A stretch of 64,000 nt of DNA from positions 293,842 to 357,841 of the forward strand of contig CAVQYE010000007.1 in the NCBI GenBank assembly GCA_963718065.1, read 5' to 3'. The notes below the pieces were generated by a model. That model saw nothing but the letters and a program-made list of their open reading frames with translations. It was not told the DNA's origin and ran no database searches. The DNA comes from CAVPGP01 sp963718065. Lineage in GTDB: Bacteria; Actinomycetota; Thermoleophilia; Gaiellales; Gaiellaceae. Position numbers and translations under genes: made by a program. Positions 42,860-53,382 of this stretch are shown here, piece by piece; positions within the stretch are counted from its first letter, which is position 1, and every line of letters begins with the position of its first letter.

Positions 42860-43882
42860 CTAGCTGGCCTCCGCCATCATCCCGGCCAGGAGCTTGGCGG
42901 CCTCGCGGTCCTTCGTCTCCTCGTCGAGGTGACACGCCTGGCGGTGGTTCTCCGAGCCGCTCACCGAAGTGAGCGGCGGGTCGACGGTCTTGCAGATGTC
43001 CATCACGTACGGACAGCGCGGATGGAAGCGGCAGCCCCTCGGTGGGTTCAGAAGCGACGGCGGCTGCCCCTGGATCTGCACGAGGCGCTCGACGTCGGCG
43101 TCGATCCGCGGCAGCGAGCCCAGGAGCCCCCACGTGTACGGGTGATGAGGCCGCTTGAAGATCTCGTGGACCGAGCCCTCCTCGGCAACCTCCGCCGCGT
43201 ACATGACGACGACGTCGTCCGCGATCTCGGCGATCACGCCTAGATCGTGGGTGATCATCACGATCGCGCTGCCGAAGTCGGCCTGCAGCTTCTCGAGCAA
43301 GTTCAGGATCTGCGCCTGCGTGGTCACGTCGAGGGCGGTCGTCGGCTCGTCGGCGATCAGGAGATCCGGACTGTTGATCAGCGCCATCGCGATCATCACG
43401 CGCTGGCGCATCCCGCCGGAGAATTGATGCGGATAGTCGTCGACGCGCCGCTCGGCGCGCGGGATGCCGACCGCCTTCAGCAGGTCGATGGCGGTCTGGC
43501 GCGCCTGCCTCTGCGTCACGTCTTCGTGGAGCTTGACCGCCTCGGTGAGCTGCCTGCCGATCTTGTGCACCGGATTGAGGCTCGTCATCGGGTCCTGGAA
43601 GATCATCGCGATGTCGTTGCCGCGAATCTGGCGCAGCTTGTTCGCCGACATGGTCAGTAGGTCATCGCCCTTCCAGAGGGCCGAGCCGGAGGTGATCGTG
43701 TTCCGCTTCGGGTTCAGGCCCATGATCGTCAGGCACGTGACGCTCTTGCCGGAGCCAGACTCCCCCACGATCCCGAGCGTCTGGCCGCGCTCGACGGAGA
43801 ACGTGACTCCGTCGACGGCCTTGACCACGCCGTCATCCGTCCTGAAGTGAGTCTTCAGGTCCGTTACCTCAAGAAGAGCCAT
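42860..43882 (-). CDS. dppD: Oligopeptide/dipeptide ABC transporter ATPase (DppD-like)
   Basis: A 340-residue ATPase partner of DppF. Walker A GESGSGKSV, signature SGGMRQR, Walker B LLIADEPTTALDVTTQAQ, C-terminal GCRFHPRCPYVMDICK. It begins 13 bp past the dppB stop in the same operon. Confidence 0.93.
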   Translation of the reverse strand: MALLEVTDLKTHFRTDDGVVKAVDGVTFSVERGQTLGIVGESGSGKSVTCLTIMGLNPKRNTITSGSALWKGDDLLTMSANKLRQIRGNDIAMIFQDPMTSLNPVHKIGRQLTEAVKLHEDVTQRQARQTAIDLLKAVGIPRAERRVDDYPHQFSGGMRQRVMIAMALINSPDLLIADEPTTALDVTTQAQILNLLEKLQADFGSAIVMITHDLGVIAEIADDVVVMYAAEVAEEGSVHEIFKRPHHPYTWGLLGSLPRIDADVERLVQIQGQPPSLLNPPRGCRFHPRCPYVMDICKTVDPPLTSVSGSENHRQACHLDEETKDREAAKLLAGMMAEAS

Positions 43883-43895
43883 CAGCTGAGAACCA

Positions 43896-44861
43896 CTACG
43901 TCAGCCTGATCCTCGGGTCGATCCAGGCGTAGAAGAGGTCGACGAACAGGTTGAACAAGATGATCATCATCGTCGAGAAGACGACGATGCCCTGCAGGAC
44001 CGGCAGATCGACGCCGTTGATCGCCGTGATCGCGGTCTTGCCGAGCCCGGGCAGACCGTAGACGGTCTCCGTGAAGACGGCGCCGCCGAGGCCGAGGCCG
44101 ATGTCCATCCCGAGCATCGTCACGACCGGCAGCATGGCGTTGCGCAGCACGTGGGAGCGCATGACCAGCCACTCCGGCGCGCCCTTCGCCCGCGCGGTGC
44201 GGACGTAGTCCTCGGTGAGCGCCTCCATGACGTTGGCGCGGATCATGCGGACGTAGACGGCCGCGAAGAGGATCGCGAACGTCGTCCAGGGCAGGATCAG
44301 GTGGTACGCCCACTGCACGGGCCCGCCGCAGTCACCGGATGGACTGAAGAAGTCGCAGTAGCCGGTGATGGGAGTCAGGCCGGCCTTGTAGCCGATGAAG
44401 TAGGCGAAGATCAGCCCGATCCAGACCGGGTGCGCACTGATCCCGATCAGCACGAAGACCATCGCTAATCGGTCGAGCAGCGAGCGCGGCCGCAGCGCCG
44501 AGAGGATGCCGATCGGCACCGCCAGCGCCATCCAGAAGATGACTCCGCCGAAGAGGAGCGACGCGGTCACCGGCGCCGCCTCCGCGATCACGTGGTTGAC
44601 GCTCTGCCGGTTCGTGAACGAGCGGCCGAGGCTGCGATCGATCACCAGCCGCTTCATGAACTTCCCGTACTGGATGTAGACCGGCCGGTTGGTGCCGAGG
44701 AACTTGGCGGCGCGGTCGATGCAGTCCTGCGTCGCGCGCTGGCCGCACGCCTGGCGGGCCGGGTTCGCCGGAATGATGAAGAAGATGATGTAGGTGACCA
44801 TCGTGACGGCTACGAAGAGGACGGCCGCCCAAAGAAGTCGCCTGATCAGGTACCTGAACAT
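43896..44861 (-). CDS. dppB: Oligopeptide/dipeptide ABC transporter permease (DppB-like)
   Basis: A 321-residue inner-membrane permease with an N-terminal helix (RLLWAAVLFVAVTMVTYIIFFIIP), a Cys pair in the extracytoplasmic loop, and the BPD_transp_1 core with the EAA loop EDYVRTARAKGAPEWLVMRSHVLRNAMLPVV. It follows the binding-protein gene after an interval containing a hairpin (44924-44958). Confidence 0.93.
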   Translation of the reverse strand: MFRYLIRRLLWAAVLFVAVTMVTYIIFFIIPANPARQACGQRATQDCIDRAAKFLGTNRPVYIQYGKFMKRLVIDRSLGRSFTNRQSVNHVIAEAAPVTASLLFGGVIFWMALAVPIGILSALRPRSLLDRLAMVFVLIGISAHPVWIGLIFAYFIGYKAGLTPITGYCDFFSPSGDCGGPVQWAYHLILPWTTFAILFAAVYVRMIRANVMEALTEDYVRTARAKGAPEWLVMRSHVLRNAMLPVVTMLGMDIGLGLGGAVFTETVYGLPGLGKTAITAINGVDLPVLQGIVVFSTMMIILFNLFVDLFYAWIDPRIRLT

Positions 44862-44923
44862 CGCGCCGGAGATTACCTATTCGGTTGTTGAGAGGAGGTT
44901 GAGAAGCGACACCCGGAAATGCG

Positions 44924-44958
44924 AACGGGGCGCCGAATCAAAGAGATTCGACGCCCCG
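44924..44958 (-). terminator. Intercistronic hairpin between binding-protein and permease genes
   Basis: Stem of 8+6 bp with one mismatch and a 5-nt loop, 27 bp past the binding-protein stop and 63 bp before dppB. Such structures usually cause partial termination, keeping the binding protein in excess over the permeases. Confidence 0.65.
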
Positions 44959-44984
44959 TCACAGGTTCCGTTAGTCAGTCCTCG

Positions 44985-46634
44985 CTACTTGAGACAGAGA
45001 GCAGCCAGGTCGACCGAGTAGATGGCGTTGAACGTGAAGCAACCCACGCGCTTCGAGACCAGGATGCGGTCGTTGAAGTTGTTGCGGGCAGCCCACGGTG
45101 CCGCGTTCTTCGAGATGTCGATGTCGAGCGCGCCATACGTGTTATAGCGTTGCGCGCCGGACAGCTTTGCGGCCGCGTCCATCTTCTTGTTGTAGGCCGG
45201 GTCGTTGAAGTACGCGACGTTGTTGTTGTTCGAGTCATGCAGGTTCTTGCCGTTGAGCAAGATGTCGATGAAGTCGAACGGGTCGGCGTAATCGGCGATC
45301 CAACCTTCGGACGTGATGTCGAACGGCTCGCCACGGGTGCCTTCCTTCGCGATCTGCACCGCGCGGGCGAACTGCTTGATCTCAACATCGAGGCCGATCT
45401 GCTTCAGGTCGAACTGGACGATCTGGGCAACTGCCCCAGACACGGCCGTGCTCGAGGTGTAGTAGACGACCTTCCCGTCCTTGGTGTGACCGGACGCCAG
45501 CTTCTTGGCGAAGGTGAAGTTCGGCGCCTTGAGCGGGTAGATGTCGGCGTCACGGAAGCCGGCCATGCCCGGGGGCAGGATCTGGTCGGTCCGCTTGCCT
45601 GCGAGGTAACCACCCTGGTTGAGCATCGCCTTGCGGTCGATCGCGAAGTTCACGGCCCGACGCAGTTGCGCGTTGCCCTTGAAGAGCGGCCGATCGTTGT
45701 TCATCGCCAGGTAGTTGACGCCGAGCTGCGGCTGGACCCAGAACTGGCCCTTGTTGACGCCGTACTTCGCGGCGACCTCAGCGTACGCTGCAGCGGGGAT
45801 GCCGCCGGCGGCGTAGTCAGAGGCGCCGGACTCGGTGCGCAGGCGGATGGCCTCCTGCGAGTTACCGACGGTGTAGACGATCTGGTTGACGTTGTGCGGG
45901 CGCTTGCCCTTGTAGTTCGGGTTGCGCTTGAGCACGATCGACTTGTTCGCCGTGCGGGCCGAGATGTAGTACGGACCGGCAGCGGGGAGCACCTCGACGC
46001 CGTTCGCGTCGATGGGCAGGTTGGTCGGAATCGCGCAGAAGAACGGCATCGCGATCCGGGCAAGGAAGTCCGGGGCGGCCTGAGTCAGGTTGATGATCAG
46101 GTGCGTGCCTTTGACCTTGACGCCGGAGACCGAGCTGGCCTTACCGTCGATGGCAGCCTGGGCGCCGACGATGTCCGAGATGAACGGCGTCGACGGGGAC
46201 TGCATCTTCGGGTTGGCATTGCGGTTGATCGCGTAGGCGAAGTTCGCCGCCGTGACCTTCGCACCGTTCGAGAACTTGGTGAACGTGACGTTGACGTTGA
46301 AGTCGTACGTCTTGCCGTTGTTGGACACCTTCGGGAAGCCGGTCGCTGCTTCCGGGGTGAGCTGCGCGCCCTTGGACCCGTTCGCATCCGGATAGTTCAT
46401 CAGCTTCAAGCAGGTGCTGTACTCGAGCTCCCAACCAGTCGAGAGATAGTCGAGCGCTGGATCGGTGTAATCAACGTCAGTGAAGAGATCGACGTTGAGC
46501 GTGCCACCCTGTGCCAGGCCCTTGCTGACCTTGGCGGGTGCCGCGGAGTTCGCCTTACCGGCAAAACCGGCAGCGAACAGAAGGCTCGTACCGATCACGA
46601 CGAACGCGATCGACAAGCTGAGCTTTTTGCTCAA
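44985..46634 (-). CDS. dppA: Extracellular solute-binding protein, family 5 (peptide)
   Basis: A 549-residue SBP_bac_5 protein. An N-terminal signal/anchor (KKLSLSIAFVVIGTSLLFAAGFAG) is followed by the type-5 fold: GGTLNVDLFTDVDYTDPALDYLSTGWELEYSTCLKL, then VNFAIDRKAML and SEGWIADYADPFDFIDILL. It lacks a lipobox, so it is probably retained by an uncleaved anchor or secreted. The start is TTG 46634 with GGAG at good spacing, a non-ATG start. It would deliver peptides to DppBC. Confidence 0.9.
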   Translation of the reverse strand: MSKKLSLSIAFVVIGTSLLFAAGFAGKANSAAPAKVSKGLAQGGTLNVDLFTDVDYTDPALDYLSTGWELEYSTCLKLMNYPDANGSKGAQLTPEAATGFPKVSNNGKTYDFNVNVTFTKFSNGAKVTAANFAYAINRNANPKMQSPSTPFISDIVGAQAAIDGKASSVSGVKVKGTHLIINLTQAAPDFLARIAMPFFCAIPTNLPIDANGVEVLPAAGPYYISARTANKSIVLKRNPNYKGKRPHNVNQIVYTVGNSQEAIRLRTESGASDYAAGGIPAAAYAEVAAKYGVNKGQFWVQPQLGVNYLAMNNDRPLFKGNAQLRRAVNFAIDRKAMLNQGGYLAGKRTDQILPPGMAGFRDADIYPLKAPNFTFAKKLASGHTKDGKVVYYTSSTAVSGAVAQIVQFDLKQIGLDVEIKQFARAVQIAKEGTRGEPFDITSEGWIADYADPFDFIDILLNGKNLHDSNNNNVAYFNDPAYNKKMDAAAKLSGAQRYNTYGALDIDISKNAAPWAARNNFNDRILVSKRVGCFTFNAIYSVDLAALCLK

Positions 46635-46773
46635 CTGCTGCTCCTTTCATGTGGTCGAGTCGCCGGCCGTGCCGACGACTCAGGCGCTAACGCATCCTCA
46701 GTGGCCTCAGACGAGGCGCGCGCATATTAGTTAGCGGCTCGTGAAGTTGTGTTGAGAAGCGTTAAGCGTGCCC

Positions 46774-46788
46774 GGCCGCAAAACGGCC
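46774..46788 (-). terminator. Small hairpin after the DppC gene
   Basis: GGCCG-5 nt-CGGCC, 37 bp past the dppC-like stop. A weak terminator or attenuator between this permease gene and the binding-protein gene. Confidence 0.35.
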
Positions 46789-46824
46789 AAGACGCCAGGC
46801 TGCTGGGCTCGCTGCGCCTGAGGG

Positions 46825-47895
46825 CTAGTGCGCCGCGCGCGGGTCAAACGCGTCGCGGAGGCCGTCGCCGAGCAGGTTGAACGCCAGCGTCGTCGCGAGC
46901 ACGGCGAGGCCCGGCCAGACCATCAGCCACGGCTGCGTCGTGTAGAAGTCCGGCGCGCCGGCAAGGAGGTTGCCCCAGCTCGGCGTCGGCAGCTTGATTC
47001 CGAGCCCGAGGAACGAGAGCCCTGCCTCGGCGAGGACGTAGCCGGCGACTGCCAGCGTCGAGTAGACGATGATCGGCGCCACGAGGTGCGGCAGGATGTG
47101 CGAGCGGATGATCTTCCAGTCGCTCGCACCCACCATGCGCGCGGCCTCGACGAACTCCTTCTCCCGCAGGCTCAAGACGACGGCGCGGATGATGCGCGCG
47201 GGATAGAACCAGCCGAAGAGCGAGAAGATGACGACGAGCGTCATCACGCCCTTGCCGAAGATCCCGAACGTGATCGAGTCGAGCCTGGGGCCGACCGTGG
47301 ACGCCAGCGCGATGATGAAGAGGAGATATGGGAAAGCCATCGTGATCTCGGTCACGCGCGAGATCACGGTGTCGACCCAGCCGCGGTAGTAGCCGGCCAT
47401 CGAGCCGAGCAGGATGCCGATCGACATCGCGCCGGTGGTCGCGAGCACGGCGACCTCGAGCGAGACCTGCGCGCCGTAGAGCATGCGCAGGAACTCGTCG
47501 CGGCCGAGCGTCCCGTCTGCACCGAGGATGAAGAGGGTCGTATTGCCCGGGTGGAGAACGTCGTCCACGCGCGTCATCGGGCCGACGGGCAGCAGCGTGC
47601 CGGGGTCGACGGCGCTGAAGTAGAGGTCGTTCGGCCCGTGCCCGAGGATCGCCGCGGCGATCGGCGCGCCGATGAACGCAGTGAGGACGAGGACGATGAT
47701 GAAGACGCCGCCGACGATCGCGATCCGGTCGCGCTTGAGACGGATCCAGACCTGCTCCCAGTAGCCGCGCGCCTTGACCGCTTCGATCTCGCCAAGCTCA
47801 GGGCCCGTCTCCGTGGCGATCGCCCCGGCCAGCCCTGCGGCTGCGCCGATTGTTCCGCCTTTGTCTTTGATGTCGGCCACTGGAATCGGGAGCAT
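46825..47895 (-). CDS. dppC: Oligopeptide/dipeptide ABC transporter permease (DppC-like)
   Basis: A 356-residue permease with an N-terminal cytoplasmic tail, first helix (RIAIVGGVFIIVLVLTAFIGAPI), and the BPD_transp_1 core with the EAA-type loop KEFVEAARMVGASDWKIIRSHILPHLVAPII. It is upstream of the binding-protein gene, an unusual order since dppB and dppC normally adjoin. It begins about 110 bp past the atpG stop. The first 40 residues are longer than usual; a GTG five codons later is an alternative. Confidence 0.9.
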   Translation of the reverse strand: MLPIPVADIKDKGGTIGAAAGLAGAIATETGPELGEIEAVKARGYWEQVWIRLKRDRIAIVGGVFIIVLVLTAFIGAPIAAAILGHGPNDLYFSAVDPGTLLPVGPMTRVDDVLHPGNTTLFILGADGTLGRDEFLRMLYGAQVSLEVAVLATTGAMSIGILLGSMAGYYRGWVDTVISRVTEITMAFPYLLFIIALASTVGPRLDSITFGIFGKGVMTLVVIFSLFGWFYPARIIRAVVLSLREKEFVEAARMVGASDWKIIRSHILPHLVAPIIVYSTLAVAGYVLAEAGLSFLGLGIKLPTPSWGNLLAGAPDFYTTQPWLMVWPGLAVLATTLAFNLLGDGLRDAFDPRAAH

Positions 47896-48006
47896 ACCGA
47901 CGCGCTCTTCGCGCCGATGCAGCTAGAGACGCCCCGGGCGCAGGAACGATTGTTGTGTTGTCGTTAAGGCCCCGCGCGGCGCATTCGCCGGCCAGGCGGC
48001 CTGCGG

Positions 48007-48902
48007 CTAGCCGGTGATGCCCTCGGCGCCGGCGACGACTTCCAGGATCTCCTGGGTGATCGCCGCCTGGCGGGCGCGGTTCATCGCCAGGGTCAGCGAG
48101 TCGATCAGCTCGCCGGCCGACTTCGTCGCGTTCCGCATCGCCGTCATCCGCGCTCCCTGCTCGGACGCGGCCGACTCGAGGAGCGCCCGGTAGAGCTGCG
48201 TCTCGAGGTACACCGGCAGCAGCCGCGCCAGGATCTCCTCCGGCTCGGGCTCGTAGATGAAGTCGCCGCGCAGCGCCTGCTCGGACGCGGCGTCGTCCTC
48301 CCCGGCCTCGAGCACCTGCTCCGGGATCGGGAGCACGTCCATGACGGTCACGCGCTGGACGAGCGGCGAGACGAACGCGTTGTAGACGACCACCACGCGG
48401 TCGACTTCGCCCTCGGAGTAGAGCTCGGCGAGCCGGTGCGCGATCGCCTGCGCATCGGCGTAGCGCGGGTCGTCGGAGAAGCCCGTCCACGCCTGGCCGA
48501 CCTCGTAGCGCCGGAAGCGGAGTGTCGAGGCGCCCTTCTTGCCCGCAACGAACCAGCTCACCTCCTGGCCCTGGCCACGCAGCTCCCGCTCGAGCGCAAG
48601 CGCCCGGCGGACGACCTGCGCGTTGAACGCGCCGGCGAGGCCACGGTCGCCGGTGATCGGCACGACGGCGACGCGCTCGACATTCTCCCGTCGCTGCAAG
48701 AGCGGCAGGTTGCGGAACGACGAAGCGGCACGCGCGGTACCGACCATCAGCTCGGTCATGCGGTCCGCGTACGGGCGCATGGCCTCGATGCGGTTCTGGG
48801 CCTTGCGCAGCTTCGCGCCGGCGACGAGCTCCATCGCCCGCGTGATCTTGCGGGTGTTGCGGATCGAGCGGATCCGCCGGCTGATGTCCTGGACGGACGC
48901 CA

Positions 48903-48903
<1 letters not shown>
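48007..48903 (-). CDS. atpG: ATP synthase F1 gamma subunit
   Basis: A 298-residue central rotor. N-terminal SVQDISRRIRSIRNTRKITRAMELVAGAKLRKAQ and C-terminal ARMTAMRNATKSAGELIDSLTLAMNRARQAAITQEILEVVAGAEG are the conserved coiled-coil segments. ATG 48903 overlaps the atpA stop by one base. In normal operons atpD would follow at once; here the peptide-transporter genes do. Confidence 0.95.
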
Positions 48904-50435
<1,532 letters not shown>

Positions 50436-50474
50436 GGGGTCTCCTTTTTCACTACGGGGTCTCCTTCACGTTGT

Positions 50475-51014
50475 TCAATGCCTGGCGGTTGTGAGTTCCT
50501 GGCGAAGTCTCTGGAGTCGTCCGCGGACGGATGCGTCCAGGCGCATCGATCCGGCCTGGAGGACGATGCCGCCGATCAGCTCCGGGTCGACCTTGCGGGT
50601 CGCCTCGACCGGGCGGCCTGATGCCTGCTCGATCTTCTGGACGATGTCGGCTGCCTCGGGGTCGGAAAGCGTGTAGGCGGTGGTGAGCTCGACTGCGAGC
50701 ACGCGCTGCTCGGCGGCCACGAGCGCCTCGTACTCGCGTGCGATCTCCGGCAGGTCGATTGCGCGGCCCTTCTCGGCCAGCAGGCGGACGAAGTTGCTGA
50801 CGAGCTTGTCGGCGTCGCCGCCGAGCATGTCGACGAGGACCGACGCCTTCACGAGTGGGTCGAGCTCGGGGTTCTCGAGCACGGCGCGAAGCTCCGCCAC
50901 CGACTGGACGGCTGCGGCGAGGTCGGACAGGTCGTCGCGCACAGGCTCCAGCCGGCTCTCGTCCCGGGCCGTCTCGAAGAGCGCCCGGGCGTACATGCGA
51001 TGCGCGACCGACAT
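50475..51014 (-). CDS. atpH: ATP synthase F1 delta subunit
   Basis: A 179-residue peripheral-stalk subunit linking F1 to the b subunits. The pattern VAHRMYARALFETARDE at the start and LIGGIVLQAGSMRLDASVRGRLQRL near the end are typical. It directly follows atpF (2-bp gap). Confidence 0.92.
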   Translation of the reverse strand: MSVAHRMYARALFETARDESRLEPVRDDLSDLAAAVQSVAELRAVLENPELDPLVKASVLVDMLGGDADKLVSNFVRLLAEKGRAIDLPEIAREYEALVAAEQRVLAVELTTAYTLSDPEAADIVQKIEQASGRPVEATRKVDPELIGGIVLQAGSMRLDASVRGRLQRLRQELTTARH

Positions 51015-51016
51015 AC

Positions 51017-51544
51017 CTAGCGCTGCTTCTCCAGGACGCTGAAGTCGAGCTCGGCGATCGCCTCGTCGATCAGGCGCTTCTGGTCGGCATCCGTCAGGAC
51101 CTTCCGCGTCACCTTCTCGGCGGCCGCCAGCGAGAGCTGGGCGACCTCCTCGCGGATCGCGCCGAGCGCCTTCTGCGTCTCGGCCTCGATCTGGCGCTTC
51201 GTCTCCTCGATCCGGCGGGCCCGGTCCGCGTCGGTCTCCTCACGGACACGTTCGCGCTGGGCATCGGCGACACGGCGCGCCTCGGAGAGGATCTCCTCGG
51301 CGTCCTTGCGGGCCGAGCTGATGAGCGCCTCGTGCTTCTTGACGAGCTCGCGTGCCTCGATACGGGCGTTGTCCGCGTCCTCCAGCAGCTTGCGGATCCG
51401 TTCGCGCCGCTCGTCGATCGCCAGCTGGATCGGGCCGAACGCGTACCTGCGCAGGACGAAGAACGTGATCCCGAACGCAATCAGCGTCCAGATCATCAGG
51501 CCGGGGATGACCTTGATCAGTCCAGATGAGGCGCCGAGGATCAT
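51017..51544 (-). CDS. atpF: ATP synthase Fo b subunit
   Basis: A 175-residue stator subunit: one N-terminal transmembrane helix (GLMIWTLIAFGITFFVLRRY) then a long charged coiled coil (RKLLEDADNARIEARELVKKHEALI...). ATG 51544 gives the normal length and overlaps nothing; an ATG 11 codons upstream would run into atpE. Confidence 0.93.
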   Translation of the reverse strand: MILGASSGLIKVIPGLMIWTLIAFGITFFVLRRYAFGPIQLAIDERRERIRKLLEDADNARIEARELVKKHEALISSARKDAEEILSEARRVADAQRERVREETDADRARRIEETKRQIEAETQKALGAIREEVAQLSLAAAEKVTRKVLTDADQKRLIDEAIAELDFSVLEKQR

Positions 51545-51548
51545 CGGA

Positions 51549-51809
51549 TCAGATGAGCACGTAGGCGAGAAGGCCACCGATGAGGCCGTAGAACACGACC
51601 GCCTCGGTGAGGGCGAAACCCAGCCACATGATCCCCTGCAGCTCGCCGCGCAGCTCGGGCTGGCGGGCGACCGACTGGATCATGGAGCCGAAGATGTTGC
51701 CGATGCCGACGCCGGCTCCGAGCGAGCCGAGGCCGATGCCGAGGGCGAGGGCGATCGCCTTGCCGGCGTCGACGCCGTCAGCCGCAGCTGCGACAAGAGT
51801 GCCTACCAC
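51549..51809 (-). CDS. atpE: ATP synthase Fo c subunit
   Basis: An 86-residue hairpin of two transmembrane helices. Gly-rich first helix (GIGLGSLGAGVGIGNIFG), polar loop RQPE, and the ion-carrying Glu69 in the second helix (FALTEAVVFYG). No Na-binding signature residues are seen next to it, so proton coupling is likely. GTG 51809 has GGAGGAG upstream. Confidence 0.95.
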   Translation of the reverse strand: MVGTLVAAAADGVDAGKAIALALGIGLGSLGAGVGIGNIFGSMIQSVARQPELRGELQGIMWLGFALTEAVVFYGLIGGLLAYVLI

Positions 51810-51820
51810 GTGTCTCCTCC

Positions 51821-52678
51821 TTAGTGTTCCGGCTCGATTGCCGAGCCGATGTAGATGGCCGATAGGGCAGCAAAGATGAAGGCCTGGATCGAGACGACGA
51901 TCGTGACCTCGAACAGATAGAAGATCGTCGCCGCCGGGATGGCCACGATCGCGAGGAAGACGTTCTCGAGCACGAAGATCAGCCCGATGAACACCAGGAT
52001 CAGCATATGTCCAGCGAGCATGTTGGCAAAGAGACGGACGGAGAGGCTGATCAGCCGCATGAACTGGCCGAGGATCTCGAGCGGAATGAGCAGCGGCAGC
52101 ATCACCTTCGGCACGTCGGGGATCCAGCTCTTGAAGTAGCGGAACGGGCCGTTGTAGCGGATGCCCTCGACGTGCGTGAAGACGAAGGTCATGAGCGCGA
52201 GCGCGAGCGTGACGGAGATCGACGCGGTCGCCGCGTAGATGCCGAATGTCGGCAGGCCGTGCCACTTCTCGTTCGAGATCGGCAACGGGATGAACCCCAG
52301 CATGTTGATCGTCCAGATGAAGAGCATCAGGCTCGCCACGTAGGGGAACCACATGCCGATCGCCTTCGCTGGGAGCCCCTGCTCGGCGACCTGGGTCTGC
52401 GCGATGTCGTAGATCATCTCGCCGACCGTATGCCGCCGGGTCTGCTTCTCGCCGAAGCGCATACGCATCAGGACGATGCCGAGGATGCACGTCAGGAGCG
52501 CTCCGAGCAGCAGGTAGACGACCGCCTTGTTGATCGACATGTCGAGCGGGCCGATGTGGATCGAGATCCACGGGTCGAGCTCGAACTCGTCCTCCGGATG
52601 GAAGTCGCCCTTCGCGAGCGCAGGCGCAGGCGCCGCGAGGACGGCGAGCGTGGTGATGAGCGGGATCAGCTTCTTCAT
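51821..52678 (-). CDS. atpB: ATP synthase Fo a subunit
   Basis: A 285-residue membrane subunit. An N-terminal signal-like segment (LITTLAVLAAPAPALA) precedes the five or six Fo helices; the essential Arg lies in SLSVRLFANMLAGHM, and the last helices carry EVTIVVSIQAFIFAAL. It lies 11 bp upstream of atpE and overlaps the upstream gene by 4 bp. Confidence 0.95.
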   Translation of the reverse strand: MKKLIPLITTLAVLAAPAPALAKGDFHPEDEFELDPWISIHIGPLDMSINKAVVYLLLGALLTCILGIVLMRMRFGEKQTRRHTVGEMIYDIAQTQVAEQGLPAKAIGMWFPYVASLMLFIWTINMLGFIPLPISNEKWHGLPTFGIYAATASISVTLALALMTFVFTHVEGIRYNGPFRYFKSWIPDVPKVMLPLLIPLEILGQFMRLISLSVRLFANMLAGHMLILVFIGLIFVLENVFLAIVAIPAATIFYLFEVTIVVSIQAFIFAALSAIYIGSAIEPEH

Positions 52679-53064
52679 GCGGCGCGATTTCCGAAGTACG
52701 TGAGCAGCGAGAGCGAAAGCTCGACCGTGTACGCGAGCGCGTAGACGAGTGCCGCGGCAACGCCCAGAGAAGCGTCGGACACCGCGACCGCGAACACGAC
52801 CACCATGACGGCGATCGCCCTGAACATCATTCCGAAGGCCACCACTCCCGAGGCGGCGAGATTACCCGCCCCGGTGCGGAGGCGCGCCAACAACAGACCG
52901 AACGCCTGGCTGCCGGCCCAGAGGACGGCGCCGAGCGCCCAGCCGGTGACCGGCCAGCCGGCGAGCAGGAAGACGGGGAGCGCAAGCGCGACGACGAACC
53001 CTGCGGCCGCCACCGGCATGAGCTTCGGCGGCGCAGGACGCGGCTGGAGCAACGCTTCTCTCAT
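52675..53064 (-). CDS. AtpI-like ATP synthase assembly membrane protein
   Basis: A 129-residue protein with four hydrophobic segments and a position directly upstream of atpB, as for AtpI/ATP synthase subunit I. Sequence motifs are weak (charged residues few), so the call rests mainly on context. AtpI-type proteins help assemble the c-ring. Confidence 0.7.
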   Translation of the reverse strand: MREALLQPRPAPPKLMPVAAAGFVVALALPVFLLAGWPVTGWALGAVLWAGSQAFGLLLARLRTGAGNLAASGVVAFGMMFRAIAVMVVVFAVAVSDASLGVAAALVYALAYTVELSLSLLTYFGNRAA

Positions 53065-53089
53065 ACTGTTTCTCCGCCGCGAGCGCCGC

Positions 53090-53290
53090 TCACGACAGCG
53101 CGCTCCGGTAGCGGCGGTAGACGCCGAAGACGCCCGCCGGAATGCCGACGACGAAGCCGATCAGGAGGCCGATCCCGAGCGAGCCGGCCGCCCAGCCGAT
53201 CAACATGCCGACGATCGCGACCGCCGCCGTGTAGCCGACCAGCACCATGCCCGCGCCGGCCAGGGGGAGCGTTGGGCGCGTCTCCTGCAT
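53090..53290 (-). CDS. AtpZ/AtpI-family small membrane protein
   Basis: A 66-residue protein with two transmembrane helices (MVLVGYTAAVAIVGMLIGWAAGSLGIGLLIGFVVGIPAGVFGVYRRYR). This G-rich two-helix pattern just upstream of atpI/atpB matches the AtpZ family, implicated in Mg or Ca uptake and c-ring assembly. ATG 53290; the first gene of the operon, with a divergent hydrolase gene 92 bp away. Confidence 0.75.
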   Translation of the reverse strand: MQETRPTLPLAGAGMVLVGYTAAVAIVGMLIGWAAGSLGIGLLIGFVVGIPAGVFGVYRRYRSALS

Positions 53291-53382
53291 TTCGCGGCCA
53301 GCATATCGAACGAGACGGCGCGCTTGTAACAGGCCAAATCCGCTTGGAAAGCGGAAACGGGCGACGCTTGTAAGCTCCGCGA

